Source: Sulfurivermis fontis
Lineage (GTDB): Bacteria; Pseudomonadota; Gammaproteobacteria; Thiohalomonadales; Thiohalomonadaceae
Assembly: GCF_004001245.1 (NCBI RefSeq)
Contig: NZ_AP018724.1
Location: forward strand, 1,480,501 to 1,544,500
Direction of reading: 5' to 3'
DNA: 64,000 bases
Part shown: positions 7,336-16,277 of the stretch, in pieces
How positions within the stretch are numbered: the stretch's first letter is position 1
Layout: each line of letters opens with the position of its first letter
The notes under the pieces: generated by a model
The model's database searches: none
Seen by the model: the letters and a program-made list of their open reading frames with translations, nothing else
Told to the model about the DNA's origin: nothing
Position numbers and translations under genes: made by a program

Positions 7336-7865
7336 CGCTCGCCTCGTCGTCCCCAAAAACACTCTATATATGTGTGGCGCACGCCCTACCCCTTCAAGGG
7401 AAGGCCGGACAGCCCGCCAAATACTTCAGAGAATCAGTAAGTAATGATATTGAACCCGATGCACAAGGCCCGAACAAGTCTTAGTTTATGTCCCCATTCA
7501 TCGCCGTCCGTAGTCACCGGAACAGCAACGAATCACATAAATGACATAAGATAGTTGTTGTAATATATTGATTAATTTCAACTAATTGTATTTCTTATGA
7601 GCCAATAATCCACATTCCAGAAGTCTTTTGTATATCCCATTCAGGATAGTCCTACCCCTCCCCTCCCCCCCATCGGAAGGATACTTCGCTTCATAATGAA
7701 CTTCTAAACTTCGCGCCATGTTGAAAAGGACCACTCTGTCCAGTCCTCTTCAGACTAGGTAGTCGTGCCCCGCGCCGCGTCGCGTCGCCGGGCCAGATGG
7801 ACGGCCAAGGTACCCTCCTCCGGCCGGCCCGAAACCCAACAGATCTCTGACGGGAGAATGACAAC
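7336..7865. promoter_or_regulatory. Divergent AT-rich control region between the Cas6-like/RspA unit and dsrA
   Basis: About 530 bp with no credible gene and, from about 7440 to 7640, much higher AT content than the rest of the window. Landmarks: TAATATATTGATT at 7561-7573 fits the IHF consensus in reverse (YAANNNNTTGATW). The interrupted palindrome GACTAGGTAGTC is at 7753-7764, 102 bp before dsrA. A C-rich tract lies at about 7652-7670. The dsrA ribosome binding site GGGAGA is just before 7866. I could not place convincing -35/-10 boxes for either direction. The region should contain the main dsr promoter, which in related organisms is induced by reduced sulfur. Confidence 0.6.
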
Positions 7866-9122
7866 ATGGCAACCAAGATGCACAAGACTCCGATGCTGGA
7901 CCAGCTGGAGAGCGGCCCGTGGCCGTCCTTCGTAACCGGCCTGAAGCGCCTGGCCAACGACGAGGGCAAGCCCTATGCCGACATGATGAAAGACCTGCTC
8001 GGTCAGCTGGAAACCTCCTACACCACCCGTAAGGGCTACTGGAAGGGCGGTACCGTTGGCGTGGTCGGTTACGGCGGCGGCGTCATTCCCCGCTTCACCG
8101 AGCTGCACGACGAGAACAAGAAGCCGTTGTTCCCGAAGGCCGCCGAGTTCCACACCCTGCGTATCATGCCGCCTGCCGGCATGCACTATGACACCGCTAC
8201 CATCCGCAAGATGTGCGACGTGTGGGACAAGTACGGTTCCGGCCTCGTGGCTTTCCACGGCCAGTCCGGCGACATCATGTTCCAGGGCTGCACCACCGAG
8301 AACGTCCAGCCGGCCTTCGACGAGTTCAACGAGATGGGCTTCGACCTGGGCGGCGCCGGCCCCGCTGTGCGCACCGGCATGTCCTGCGTGGGTGCCGCTC
8401 GCTGCGAGCACTCCTGCTTCAACGAACAGCGTGCCCACCGTACCCTGGTGAACCGCTTCCTGGACGACATGCACCGTCCGGCCCTGCCGTACAAGTTCAA
8501 GTTCAAGGTGTCCGGCTGCCCGAACGACTGCATGAACTCCATCCAGCGCGCCGACATGGCGACCATCGGCACCTGGCGCGACGACATGAAGGTCGACCAG
8601 GCCGAAGTGAAGAACTTCGTCAACGCCAAGGGCCGCAAGTACGTCATCGACAACGTCATCACCCGTTGCCCGACCGGCGCGCTGTCCCTGAACGACGATG
8701 ACACCCTGGCGGTGGACAACAAGAACTGCGTCCGCTGCATGCACTGCATCAACGTCATGACCAAGGCCCTGTCCCCCGGCGATGACAAGGGCGTCACCAT
8801 CCTGGTGGGTGGCAAGCGCACCCTGAAGATCGGCGACCTGATGGGCACCGTGATCGTTCCGTTCATGAAGCTCGAAACCGACGAAGATTTCGAAGCGCTG
8901 GAAGAACTGGCCGGCAACATCATCGACTTCTTCGCCGAGAACGCCCTGGAACACGAGCGTACCGGCGAGATGATCGAGCGTATCGGCCTGGTGAACTTCC
9001 TGGAAGGTATCGGTCTCGAGATCGACCCGAACATGATCACCAACCCGCGCATGAACCCCTACGTCCGTACCGATGGCTGGGACGAAGAGGCCAAGAAGTG
9101 GTTCGAGCGTAAGGCTGGCTAA
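7866..9122 (+). CDS. dsrA: Reverse dissimilatory sulfite reductase, alpha subunit
   Basis: A 418-aa catalytic subunit of cytoplasmic DsrAB, which in sulfur oxidisers converts DsrC-bound sulfane sulfur to sulfite. The siroheme-[4Fe-4S] motif is complete: Cys174-x5-Cys180 and Cys218-x3-Cys222. The inserted ferredoxin domain has Cys268 plus Cys288, Cys291 and Cys294. The start ATG 7866 follows GGGAGAATGACAAC. The oxidative assignment rests on the dsrEFH and dsrL genes in the same operon. It is separated from dsrB by a 97-bp gap containing a strong hairpin. Confidence 0.98.
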   Translation: MATKMHKTPMLDQLESGPWPSFVTGLKRLANDEGKPYADMMKDLLGQLETSYTTRKGYWKGGTVGVVGYGGGVIPRFTELHDENKKPLFPKAAEFHTLRIMPPAGMHYDTATIRKMCDVWDKYGSGLVAFHGQSGDIMFQGCTTENVQPAFDEFNEMGFDLGGAGPAVRTGMSCVGAARCEHSCFNEQRAHRTLVNRFLDDMHRPALPYKFKFKVSGCPNDCMNSIQRADMATIGTWRDDMKVDQAEVKNFVNAKGRKYVIDNVITRCPTGALSLNDDDTLAVDNKNCVRCMHCINVMTKALSPGDDKGVTILVGGKRTLKIGDLMGTVIVPFMKLETDEDFEALEELAGNIIDFFAENALEHERTGEMIERIGLVNFLEGIGLEIDPNMITNPRMNPYVRTDGWDEEAKKWFERKAG

Positions 9123-9144
9123 ACGGTCGGTCCAACAGGAAAAC

Positions 9145-9176
9145 GCGGGGCGTCCCGGGCAACCGGAACGCCCCGC
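9145..9176 (+). other. Intercistronic hairpin between dsrA and dsrB
   Basis: Perfect 9-bp arms GCGGGGCGT (9145-9153) and ACGCCCCGC (9168-9176) around a 14-nt loop. No T-tract follows and dsrB continues in the same direction, so it more likely protects or processes the mRNA than terminates it. It could tune the dsrA:dsrB ratio. Confidence 0.6.
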
Positions 9177-9219
9177 AAACTAAATAACGACGAATTTCTG
9201 AGTGTAATTGGAGGTAATT

Positions 9220-10290
9220 ATGTCTGCACCTCGCATGCCCATCGAGAGTGGTGTACCGGATCCGTTCCCGTATATGCACCCCGCGCTGAAGAAGAACTTC
9301 GGCCAGTGGAAGTACCATGACCGCCCGCGTCCGGGCGTCCTGCACCACGTCGCCAAGAGCGGCGATGAAGTGTGGACCGTGCGCGCCGGTACCCAGCGCC
9401 AGATGGACACCTACACCATCCGCAAGCTGATGGACATCGCCGACCAGTTCGCTGACGGCTATGTGCGTTTCACCATCCGTTCCAACATCGAGTTCATGGT
9501 CACCGACGAGAAGAAGGTGCAGCCGCTGATCGACAAGCTGCAGGCCGAAGGCTTCCCCGTCGGCGGCACCGGTAACTCCGTATCCATGATCTCCCACACC
9601 CAGGGCTGGCTGCACTGCGACATCCCCGGCACCGACGCCTCCGGCGTGGTGAAGGCCCTGATGGACGAGCTGTACGAAGAGTTCATCAAGGAAGAGATGC
9701 CGAACCGCGTGCGCATCACCACCTCCTGCTGCCAGATCAACTGCGGTGGCCAGGGTGACATCGCCATCAACATCCAGCACACCAAGCCGCCCAAGATCAA
9801 CCACGACCTGGTTGCCAATGTGTGCGAGCGCCCGTCCGTCGTGGCCCGCTGCCCGGTAGCGGCCATTCGTCCGGCCATGGTCAATGGCAAGCCGTCCCTG
9901 GAAGTCGATGAGAAGAAGTGCATCTGCTGCGGCGCCTGCTTCCCGCCCTGCCCGCCGATGCAGATCAACGATCCGGAGCACTCCAAGCTGGCCATCTGGG
10001 TGGGCGGCAAGAACTCCAACGCCCGTTCCAAGCCGACCTTCCATAAGCTGGTTGCCGCCGGTATCCCCAACAATCCGCCGCGCTGGCCCGAGGCCGCCGC
10101 TGTGGTGAAGAACATCCTGGCTGCCTACAAGAAGGACGCCAAGGAGTGGGAGCGTATGAACGAGTGGATCGACCGCATCGGTTGGCCTCGTTTCTTCGAG
10201 CTGACTGGCCTGCCGTTCACCAAGTACCACATCGATAACTGGCGTGGTGGCCGCGTGAACCTCAACGCCTCTGCTCACATCCGCTTCTAA
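9220..10290 (+). CDS. dsrB: Reverse dissimilatory sulfite reductase, beta subunit
   Basis: A 356-aa partner of DsrA. Motifs: SCCQINCGGQGD (Cys170, Cys171, Cys175), Cys211 in the RCPV motif, and a ferredoxin segment with Cys234, Cys237, Cys240 and Cys244 (CICCGACFPPC). I start at ATG 9220, preceded by a GGAGG Shine-Dalgarno at 9210-9214. An in-frame TTG at 9208 lies inside that site and is rejected. The next gene, dsrE, follows after 24 bp. Confidence 0.98.
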   Translation: MSAPRMPIESGVPDPFPYMHPALKKNFGQWKYHDRPRPGVLHHVAKSGDEVWTVRAGTQRQMDTYTIRKLMDIADQFADGYVRFTIRSNIEFMVTDEKKVQPLIDKLQAEGFPVGGTGNSVSMISHTQGWLHCDIPGTDASGVVKALMDELYEEFIKEEMPNRVRITTSCCQINCGGQGDIAINIQHTKPPKINHDLVANVCERPSVVARCPVAAIRPAMVNGKPSLEVDEKKCICCGACFPPCPPMQINDPEHSKLAIWVGGKNSNARSKPTFHKLVAAGIPNNPPRWPEAAAVVKNILAAYKKDAKEWERMNEWIDRIGWPRFFELTGLPFTKYHIDNWRGGRVNLNASAHIRF

Positions 10291-10314
10291 AGATACGGAT
10301 AAAGGAAGAGGTCA

Positions 10315-10707
10315 ATGAAGTTTACGATTCAGGTTAACGAAGGCCCGTACACTCATCAGGCATCTGATACGGCATACAACTTCGTCAAGGCAGCTCTGGA
10401 AGCAGGTCACGAGATTTATCGCGTGTTCTTCTACCATGACGGTGTCAACAACGCGACCCGTCTGACTACTCCGCCGCAGGATGACCGCAACGTGGTCAAC
10501 CGCTGGAGTGAGTTGGCTGCCAAGCACAACCTCGACCTCGTCGTATGCGTTGCCGCGGCCCAGCGCCGCGGCATCGCCGACGCCGATGAGGCCAAGCGTA
10601 ATGGCAAAGACGCTGACAATATCGCTCCTGGCTTCCGGATCTCCGGTCTGGGCCAGCTGATCGAGGGCGGTATCCAGTCCGATCGCCTCGTCGTGTTTGG
10701 CGATTAA
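10315..10707 (+). CDS. dsrE: Sulfurtransferase subunit DsrE
   Basis: A 130-aa cytoplasmic subunit of the DsrE2F2H2 hexamer (TusD-like), which passes sulfur towards DsrC. The active-site cysteine is Cys78 (LDLVVCVAAAQRRG), the same position as in Allochromatium vinosum DsrE. A strong ribosome binding site (AGGAAGAGG) precedes ATG 10315. The dsrEFH trio is a marker for sulfur oxidation rather than sulfate reduction. Confidence 0.97.
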   Translation: MKFTIQVNEGPYTHQASDTAYNFVKAALEAGHEIYRVFFYHDGVNNATRLTTPPQDDRNVVNRWSELAAKHNLDLVVCVAAAQRRGIADADEAKRNGKDADNIAPGFRISGLGQLIEGGIQSDRLVVFGD

Positions 10708-10722
10708 TGCGGAGACAGAGTG

Positions 10723-11112
10723 ATGAGTGACGAAGAAATGATGGAAGGCGGCGTGCAGAAGAAGTTCTGCTACATCAACCGCAAGGCCCCCTACGGCACC
10801 ATATATGCCCTGGAGTCCCTGGAAGTCGTGCTGATCGGTGCTGCTTTCGAGCAGGACGTGTCTCTGATTTTCATGGACGACGGCGTGTTCCAGATCACCA
10901 AGGGGCAGGACACTGCCGGCATCGGCATGAAGAACTTCTCCCCCACCTACCGCGCACTCGAAATGTATGACGTCGAGAAGCTGTATGTGTCGGAGGAGTC
11001 GTTGGCAGAGCGCGGCCTGACGGCGGATGACCTGCTGGTGGACGTCGAAGTGCTGAACGCCGAGCAGATCCGCGACCTTATGGAACAGCAGGACGTGATC
11101 CTGAGCTTCTAA
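10723..11112 (+). CDS. dsrF: Sulfurtransferase subunit DsrF
   Basis: A 129-aa TusC-like subunit of the DsrEFH complex. It has the core (YGTIYALESLEVVLIGAAFE) and the DDGVFQI motif of this fold. Cys16 lies near the N-terminus. I use ATG 10723, 7 nt after GGAGAC; the overlapping GTG at 10720 would add one residue only. The stop is 16 bp before dsrH. Confidence 0.96.
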   Translation: MSDEEMMEGGVQKKFCYINRKAPYGTIYALESLEVVLIGAAFEQDVSLIFMDDGVFQITKGQDTAGIGMKNFSPTYRALEMYDVEKLYVSEESLAERGLTADDLLVDVEVLNAEQIRDLMEQQDVILSF

Positions 11113-11128
11113 TTGGGAGAGAAACGAA

Positions 11129-11428
11129 ATGCTGCATACCGTAAACAAGTCGCCGTATGAAAAGAACACCTTTGAAAGCTGCATCAAGCACGCTGCAAAA
11201 GGCAGCGCCGTCCTGTTGATCGAGGATGGCGTTTACGCTGTGCTGAAGGGGTCCGCTGCGGCCGCCAAGGTACAGCAGGCCATGGGTGATATCACCTTTT
11301 ATGCCCTCGAGCCGGACGTTAACGCCCGTGGTCTAAAGGGTAAAGTGATGGATGGTATCAATCTGGTCGATTACGCCGGGTTTGTTGACCTGACCGTCAA
11401 GTTTGATCGTGTTCAATCCTGGCTGTAA
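11129..11428 (+). CDS. dsrH: Sulfurtransferase subunit DsrH
   Basis: A 99-aa TusB-like subunit. It has the family start MLHTVNKSP and one cysteine, Cys18, in the FESCIKHA motif, corresponding to the functional cysteine of DsrH/TusB. The LLIEDGVYA segment is conserved. GGGAGAG precedes the start. It completes the DsrEFH hexamer, with dsrC 39 bp downstream. Confidence 0.96.
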   Translation: MLHTVNKSPYEKNTFESCIKHAAKGSAVLLIEDGVYAVLKGSAAAAKVQQAMGDITFYALEPDVNARGLKGKVMDGINLVDYAGFVDLTVKFDRVQSWL

Positions 11429-11467
11429 GCCTATTCATTCAATCCAACTGATTGAGGAGATAATGTC

Positions 11468-11803
11468 ATGGGTACTATGACTGCTGGTGGTAAGACTGTA
11501 GAAGTCGATGAGGAAGGTTATCTGGTCAATATCAACGACTGGACCCGCGAAATCGCTGATGAGCTGGCCAAGTCCGAAAACGTGACGATGACCGACGCCC
11601 ACTGGGAAGTGATCGACTTCCTGCGCGAGTACTACAACGAGTACCAGATCGCTCCGGCGGTGCGCGTGCTGACCAAGGCCATCGGCAAGAAGCTCGGCCC
11701 CGAGAAGGGCAATAGCAAGTATCTGTACGAGCTGTTCCCCTACGGTCCCGCCAAGCAGGCCTGTAAGATCGCTGGCCTGCCGAAGCCGACCGGCTGTATC
11801 TAA
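11468..11803 (+). CDS. dsrC: Sulfur carrier protein DsrC
   Basis: A 111-aa soluble carrier that receives sulfur from DsrEFH and, as a persulfide/trisulfide, is the substrate of DsrAB. DsrK is thought to oxidise it. The mobile C-terminal arm is canonical (QACKIAGLPKPTGCI), with both redox cysteines, Cys99 and Cys110. This contrasts with the cysteine-free paralogue at 5345. GAGGAG precedes the start. A GC-rich hairpin follows the stop immediately. Confidence 0.98.
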   Translation: MGTMTAGGKTVEVDEEGYLVNINDWTREIADELAKSENVTMTDAHWEVIDFLREYYNEYQIAPAVRVLTKAIGKKLGPEKGNSKYLYELFPYGPAKQACKIAGLPKPTGCI

Positions 11804-11813
11804 TGCTGTGCCC

Positions 11814-11833
11814 GGGGGGCGTTTACGCCCCCC
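11814..11833 (+). terminator. Hairpin after dsrC (attenuator or mRNA-stabilising stem)
   Basis: GGGGGGCG (11814-11821), loop TTTA, CGCCCCCC (11826-11833): a perfect 8-bp, all-GC stem starting 10 bp after the dsrC stop. The downstream tract is CACCCCCTACTTC, not a run of T, so termination would be partial. It fits the need for much more DsrC than DsrMKJOP. Confidence 0.65.
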
Positions 11834-11870
11834 ACCCCCTACTTCAATTCTCTAGCGAGGGTCGATACGA

Positions 11871-12599
11871 ATGTCGTTCCTGACAGTGCTCTACGCACTC
11901 TTGTTCTATACCGCCACGGCGTTGTTCATCGTCGGCCTGGCCTACAAGATTCGCCAGTACGCCACGACGCCCGCTCCGCTCAAGATTCCGACCACGCCCG
12001 CCCCCACCACCACCGGCGGCGTCGTGTTTCGCATGGCCCGCGAGGTCGTGCTGTTTGAAAGCCTGTTCAAGTCCAACAAGTGGATCTGGCTCTTCGGCTG
12101 GATGTTCCATGTCGCTCTGGCCCTGGTGATTCTGCGTCACTTCCGCTATTTCCAGGAGCCGGTGTGGGGCATCATCAGCTTCATCCAGCCCTTCGGCATG
12201 TATGCCGGCTTCTTCATGGTCCTGGGCCTGCTCGGCCTGTGGGTGCGCCGCCTTTTCGTCGAGCGCATCCGCTATATCACCAATCCGTCCGACCACCTGA
12301 TGTTGGCCCTGCTGGTAGGTATCGGTGTCAGCGGCCTGATGATGAAGTTCGTACGCCACACCGACATCGTGATGGTCAAGGCCTTCTTCCTTGGTCTGAT
12401 GCGTTTCGACCTGCAGCCGCTGCCGAACGACGGCCCGCTGCTGGTTCACCTGGCACTGGTGGCCCTGCTGCTGATCGTCTTCCCGTTCAGCAAGCTGCTA
12501 CATGCGCCGGGCGTGTTTTTCAGCCCGACCCGCAATCAGGTCGACAATCCGCGCGAGCGCCGGCATCTCGCGCCCTGGGCCGCGGAACTCGACAAATAA
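11871..12599 (+). CDS. dsrM: DsrM, NarI-like cytochrome b membrane subunit
   Basis: A 242-aa integral membrane protein of the DsrMKJOP complex that couples DsrC redox chemistry to the quinone pool. Several hydrophobic helices are visible (FLTVLYALLFYTATALFIVGL; WIWLFGWMFHVALALVILRH; LLVHLALVALLLIVFPF). Histidines in helices, for example WMFHVALALVILRHF, are candidate heme b ligands. The start is ATG 11871, just after the dsrC hairpin. Confidence 0.95.
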   Translation: MSFLTVLYALLFYTATALFIVGLAYKIRQYATTPAPLKIPTTPAPTTTGGVVFRMAREVVLFESLFKSNKWIWLFGWMFHVALALVILRHFRYFQEPVWGIISFIQPFGMYAGFFMVLGLLGLWVRRLFVERIRYITNPSDHLMLALLVGIGVSGLMMKFVRHTDIVMVKAFFLGLMRFDLQPLPNDGPLLVHLALVALLLIVFPFSKLLHAPGVFFSPTRNQVDNPRERRHLAPWAAELDK

Positions 12600-12636
12600 C
12601 CGAACTTTAAGCGCTTGAACGTATAAGGAGAAACGC

Positions 12637-14205
12637 GTGGCTGCAGCCAAGTTTGACACGCCGAAAATGCGGGAGTACCCGAGCATTCCTGCCCTCCAGC
12701 CGGATGCGACGGCGCACCTGAAGTCTTTCCTCGCGGCACCGGAACACAATACCTTCCTCGGCTTTCCCGGCGAGTTGGTGGAAAACTGGCAGGAAAAGGC
12801 CATCGAAAAGATGGGCGACCTGCTGGGCAAGTACCGTGGCTTGCGCGTGTTCATGGATGCCTGCGTCAAGTGCGGCTCCTGCACCGACAAGTGCCACTAC
12901 TTCCAGGGCACGAGCGATCCGAAGAACATGCCGGTGGCACGCCAGGACCTGCTGCGCAGTGTCTACCGCCGCTACTTCACCTTCGCAGGTAAATTCTTCC
13001 CCGGTCTGGTCGGCGCCCGTGACCTGACCCGTGAAGTGCTGGACGAATGGTACAACTACTTCCACCAGTGTTCGCAGTGCCGTCGCTGTTCGGTGTTCTG
13101 CCCCTACGGCATCGACACCGCCGAGGTCTCCATGGCCGCCCGCGAGATCATGGACTCCATCGGCTACGGCCAGAAGTACTGCAACGAGATCCTCGGCAAG
13201 GTACAGAAAGTCGGCAACAACCTCGGTCTGCCCGGCCCGGCGCTGGAAGCCACGCTGGAAGAGTTCGCGGAAGAGATTTCCGACGACACCGGCTGCAACG
13301 TCGAGATCCCGCTGGATCGCGAAGGTGTGGATGTGCTGCTAATCACGCCGTCCGCAGACTTCTTTGCCGAACCGCACATCGATGGCTTGATGGGCTATGC
13401 CAAGGTGTTCCATGCCGCCGGCATCAGCTGGACCCTGTCCTCCTATGCCTCCGAGGCGGCCAACTTCTCCATGTTCATCGGCTCCTACTCGAACATGAAG
13501 AAAGTCGCCGAGCGCATCCGCAAGGCGGCGCTGGATCTGGGCGTCAAGCGCATCATTGTCGGCGAATGCGGCCATGCCTGGCGCGTAGCCTATTCGTTCT
13601 GGAACACCCTGGCCGGCATCGGTTCCGGTGGCGACGATCCGTACGCGCAACAACTGCAGAAACAACTGGATCACAGCTACCCGATCCCACAGCACATCTG
13701 CGAGTTCACCTGGGACCTGATCCAGCAGGGCAAGCTCAAGTTCGACAAGTCGCAGAACGATCACCGCGTGGTGACCTTCCACGACTCCTGTAATGTGGCC
13801 CGCGCCACCCGCATGGGCACCGAGCCCGGCGGCCAGTTTGACATCCCGCGCAACGTCATCAAGGCAGTGTGTAACAACTATGTCGACATGGCGCCCGACA
13901 CCATCCGCGAAGTGACTTACTGCTGCGGTGGTGGCGGCGGTCTGCTGACCGACGATTTGATGGAACTCCGTGTCAAGGGCGCCCTGCCCCGCATGGAGGC
14001 TCTGAAGAAGGTGATCGACGAAGACAAGGTCAATGCCATGGCGGCGATCTGCGCCATCTGCAAGGCGCAGTTCACCAAGATTATGCCGTACTACGGCATC
14101 CCCATGGATACCATCGTCAGTCTGCACCAGCTGGTGAAGGACGCGATCATTCTTCCCGGACAGGGAGAAGAAGAGGCGGAGCCGGCAGCAGAGGCCACCG
14201 AGTAA
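12637..14205 (+). CDS. dsrK: DsrK, HdrD-like iron-sulfur subunit
   Basis: A 522-aa membrane-associated cytoplasmic subunit related to heterodisulfide reductase HdrD; it is the likely site of DsrC disulfide/trisulfide chemistry. Two [4Fe-4S] motifs are at Cys76/79/82/86 (CVKCGSCTDKC) and Cys145/148/151/155 (CSQCRRCSVFC). The C-terminal CCG-type region includes GECGHAW, HDSCN and YCCGGGGGLL. The start is GTG 12637, with AAGGAG 8 nt upstream. The C-terminal tail is acidic (EEEAEPAAEATE). Confidence 0.97.
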   Translation: MAAAKFDTPKMREYPSIPALQPDATAHLKSFLAAPEHNTFLGFPGELVENWQEKAIEKMGDLLGKYRGLRVFMDACVKCGSCTDKCHYFQGTSDPKNMPVARQDLLRSVYRRYFTFAGKFFPGLVGARDLTREVLDEWYNYFHQCSQCRRCSVFCPYGIDTAEVSMAAREIMDSIGYGQKYCNEILGKVQKVGNNLGLPGPALEATLEEFAEEISDDTGCNVEIPLDREGVDVLLITPSADFFAEPHIDGLMGYAKVFHAAGISWTLSSYASEAANFSMFIGSYSNMKKVAERIRKAALDLGVKRIIVGECGHAWRVAYSFWNTLAGIGSGGDDPYAQQLQKQLDHSYPIPQHICEFTWDLIQQGKLKFDKSQNDHRVVTFHDSCNVARATRMGTEPGGQFDIPRNVIKAVCNNYVDMAPDTIREVTYCCGGGGGLLTDDLMELRVKGALPRMEALKKVIDEDKVNAMAAICAICKAQFTKIMPYYGIPMDTIVSLHQLVKDAIILPGQGEEEAEPAAEATE

Positions 14206-14277
14206 CACTAAATTTCACATCCCGCGGTGCATACCGTCACCGGGGGGAGACAAGGCTACAGGCATAGGAGAGTGAAA

Positions 14278-16266
14278 ATGGCAACTTCTAGCGACGACAT
14301 GAAGAAGGGTTTTACGTACCGCCGCTACAAGGACGGCGACAGCAAGCATCGTCCGTTCTCCCAGGAAATCTGGCAGGCGGGCTGGACCCACAAGTGCCCG
14401 ACCTACGTGCACCGCACCCCACCCTGCCAGGGTAGCTGCCCCTCCGGCCATGACATCCGCGGCTGGCTGGACATCGTGCGCGGTATCGAGAAGCCGACCG
14501 GCGGCATGACCATGCAGGAATACGCTTTCCGTCGCGCCACCAACGCCAACCCCTTTCCCTCCATCATGGGCCGTGTCTGTCCCGCTCCCTGCGAGGACGG
14601 TTGCAACCGCAATCAGGTCGACGACCACGTCGGCATCAACTCCGTGGAGCAGTACATCGGTGACCAGGCCCTGGCCAACGGTTACAAGTACGAAGCCGGC
14701 GCCGATACCGGCAAGAAGGTTGCCGTGATCGGCGGCGGCCCTGCCGGCCTCGCCGCGGCCTATCAGCTGCGCCGCAAAGGCCACGCCGTGACCATCTTCG
14801 AGCAGAAGGACCAACTGGGCGGCATGATGCGCTATGGCATCCCCGGCTATCGTACTCCGCGCGACGTACTGGACGGCGAAATCAAGCGCATTGTCGACAT
14901 GGGCGTCACCATCAAGACCGGCGTGAAGATTGGCAAGGACATCACCGTCGATCAATTGGCCAAGGACTTCGACGCCGTCCTGTTCGCCATGGGTGCCTGG
15001 TCCGGCCGCAATCTGCCGATCCCCGGCGCGGATGCCGTCAATTGCATCACCGGCGTGGCCTTCCTGGCCGCCTTCAATGAAGGTCGCCTGAAGGGCGTAA
15101 GCGGCAAGGTGGTGGTCGTCGGTGGTGGCGACACCTCCATCGACGTCGCCTCCGTCGCCCGTCGTCTCGGCCACATCACCGTGGAGAACGAGAAAGACCG
15201 TCCGGAGCACATCATCATCAACCAGACCGCCCACGACGTGGCCATGACCGCCAATCGCCAAGGTGCCGACGTCATGCTGATCTCCCGCGCTCCCATCAAC
15301 AAGATGCCGGCCGCGCAGCATGAAATCGAAGACGCCACCCGCGAAGGTGTGGAGATCGTCGGTCAGTTGAGCCCGGTCGAAGTCATCAAGGGTAAGGATG
15401 GCCGTGCCACCGCCCTGCGCGTGGTCAAGCTGGAAGAGGACGGCAAGACCCCCATCGCCGGTTCCGAGTTCGATATTCCCTGCGAGCTGATCGTTGCCGC
15501 CATCGGCCAGACCGGTGACGTCGCCGGTTTCGAAGGTTTCGCCAACGACAAGGGCCTGGTCGCTGCCGACAAGCACTTCCAGGTACCGGGCAAACCCGGC
15601 TTCTTCGCCTGCGGTGACATCGTGCGTCCGCACCTGCTGACCACCGCCATCGGCCAGGCCTCCATTGCCGTGGAAAGCATCGACCACTACCTGAACAATC
15701 AGGAGCAGGTTGCCCGTCCGAAGGTCGACGTGCACCACTGGAACCTGATGGAGAAGCTGATGGAGGCCGGCTTGCAGCCGGAGCACTTCGAAGCGGCCAA
15801 CAAGGACGAGATTGCCAAGGCGGAAGGTTTCGTCAAGGACATCGACCGCGGCCTGCGCGGCACCTCCAGTTCCAAGTTCGCCATCCACAACTACGAAGAC
15901 CGCTCTTTCGCCGAAATCATCCCGGCCGATGAGTTGTTCCTGGGCCACTTCAACTACACCCCGCGCAACAAGCGCCAGCACATCATGGTGAATGCCGACG
16001 AGGTGCTGGGCCACTTCCAGGAACGCCTGATCGCCCTGGACGAGAAGCAGGTTATCGACGAGGCCAAGCGTTGCATGAGCTGCGGCATGTGCTTCGAGTG
16101 CGACAACTGCGTGGTGTTCTGCCCGCAGACCGCGGTGAAGCGCGTTCCGGCCAAGGAGAGGACCACCGGCCGTTACGTTTACACCGACTACTCGATGTGC
16201 ATCGGTTGCCATATCTGCGCCGACGTATGTCCGACCGGCTACATCCAGATGGGTATGGGCGACTAA
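14278..16266 (+). CDS. dsrL: DsrL, NAD(P)H:acceptor iron-sulfur flavoprotein
   Basis: A 662-aa GltD-like flavoprotein that interacts with DsrAB and hands electrons from sulfane-sulfur oxidation to NAD(P)+. The N-terminal Cys-rich segment is CPTYVHRTPPCQGSCPSG, then CPAPCEDGC. The FAD site is GGGPAGLAAA, and the second nucleotide site is VVVGGGDTSIDVA. Two C-terminal [4Fe-4S] motifs are CMSCGMCFECDNC...CP and CIGCHICADVC. I use ATG 14278 with GGAGAG upstream; an in-frame GTG at 14227 would add 17 unconserved residues. DsrL is typical of oxidising dsr loci. Confidence 0.97.
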   Translation: MATSSDDMKKGFTYRRYKDGDSKHRPFSQEIWQAGWTHKCPTYVHRTPPCQGSCPSGHDIRGWLDIVRGIEKPTGGMTMQEYAFRRATNANPFPSIMGRVCPAPCEDGCNRNQVDDHVGINSVEQYIGDQALANGYKYEAGADTGKKVAVIGGGPAGLAAAYQLRRKGHAVTIFEQKDQLGGMMRYGIPGYRTPRDVLDGEIKRIVDMGVTIKTGVKIGKDITVDQLAKDFDAVLFAMGAWSGRNLPIPGADAVNCITGVAFLAAFNEGRLKGVSGKVVVVGGGDTSIDVASVARRLGHITVENEKDRPEHIIINQTAHDVAMTANRQGADVMLISRAPINKMPAAQHEIEDATREGVEIVGQLSPVEVIKGKDGRATALRVVKLEEDGKTPIAGSEFDIPCELIVAAIGQTGDVAGFEGFANDKGLVAADKHFQVPGKPGFFACGDIVRPHLLTTAIGQASIAVESIDHYLNNQEQVARPKVDVHHWNLMEKLMEAGLQPEHFEAANKDEIAKAEGFVKDIDRGLRGTSSSKFAIHNYEDRSFAEIIPADELFLGHFNYTPRNKRQHIMVNADEVLGHFQERLIALDEKQVIDEAKRCMSCGMCFECDNCVVFCPQTAVKRVPAKERTTGRYVYTDYSMCIGCHICADVCPTGYIQMGMGD

Positions 16267-16277
16267 GGGTGATCCCG

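Noticed and set aside
7644-7800. A riboswitch or sigma-54 promoter in the dsrA leader
   Set aside because: I found no GG-N10-GC spaced sigma-54 element and no recognisable riboswitch core, only short palindromes.
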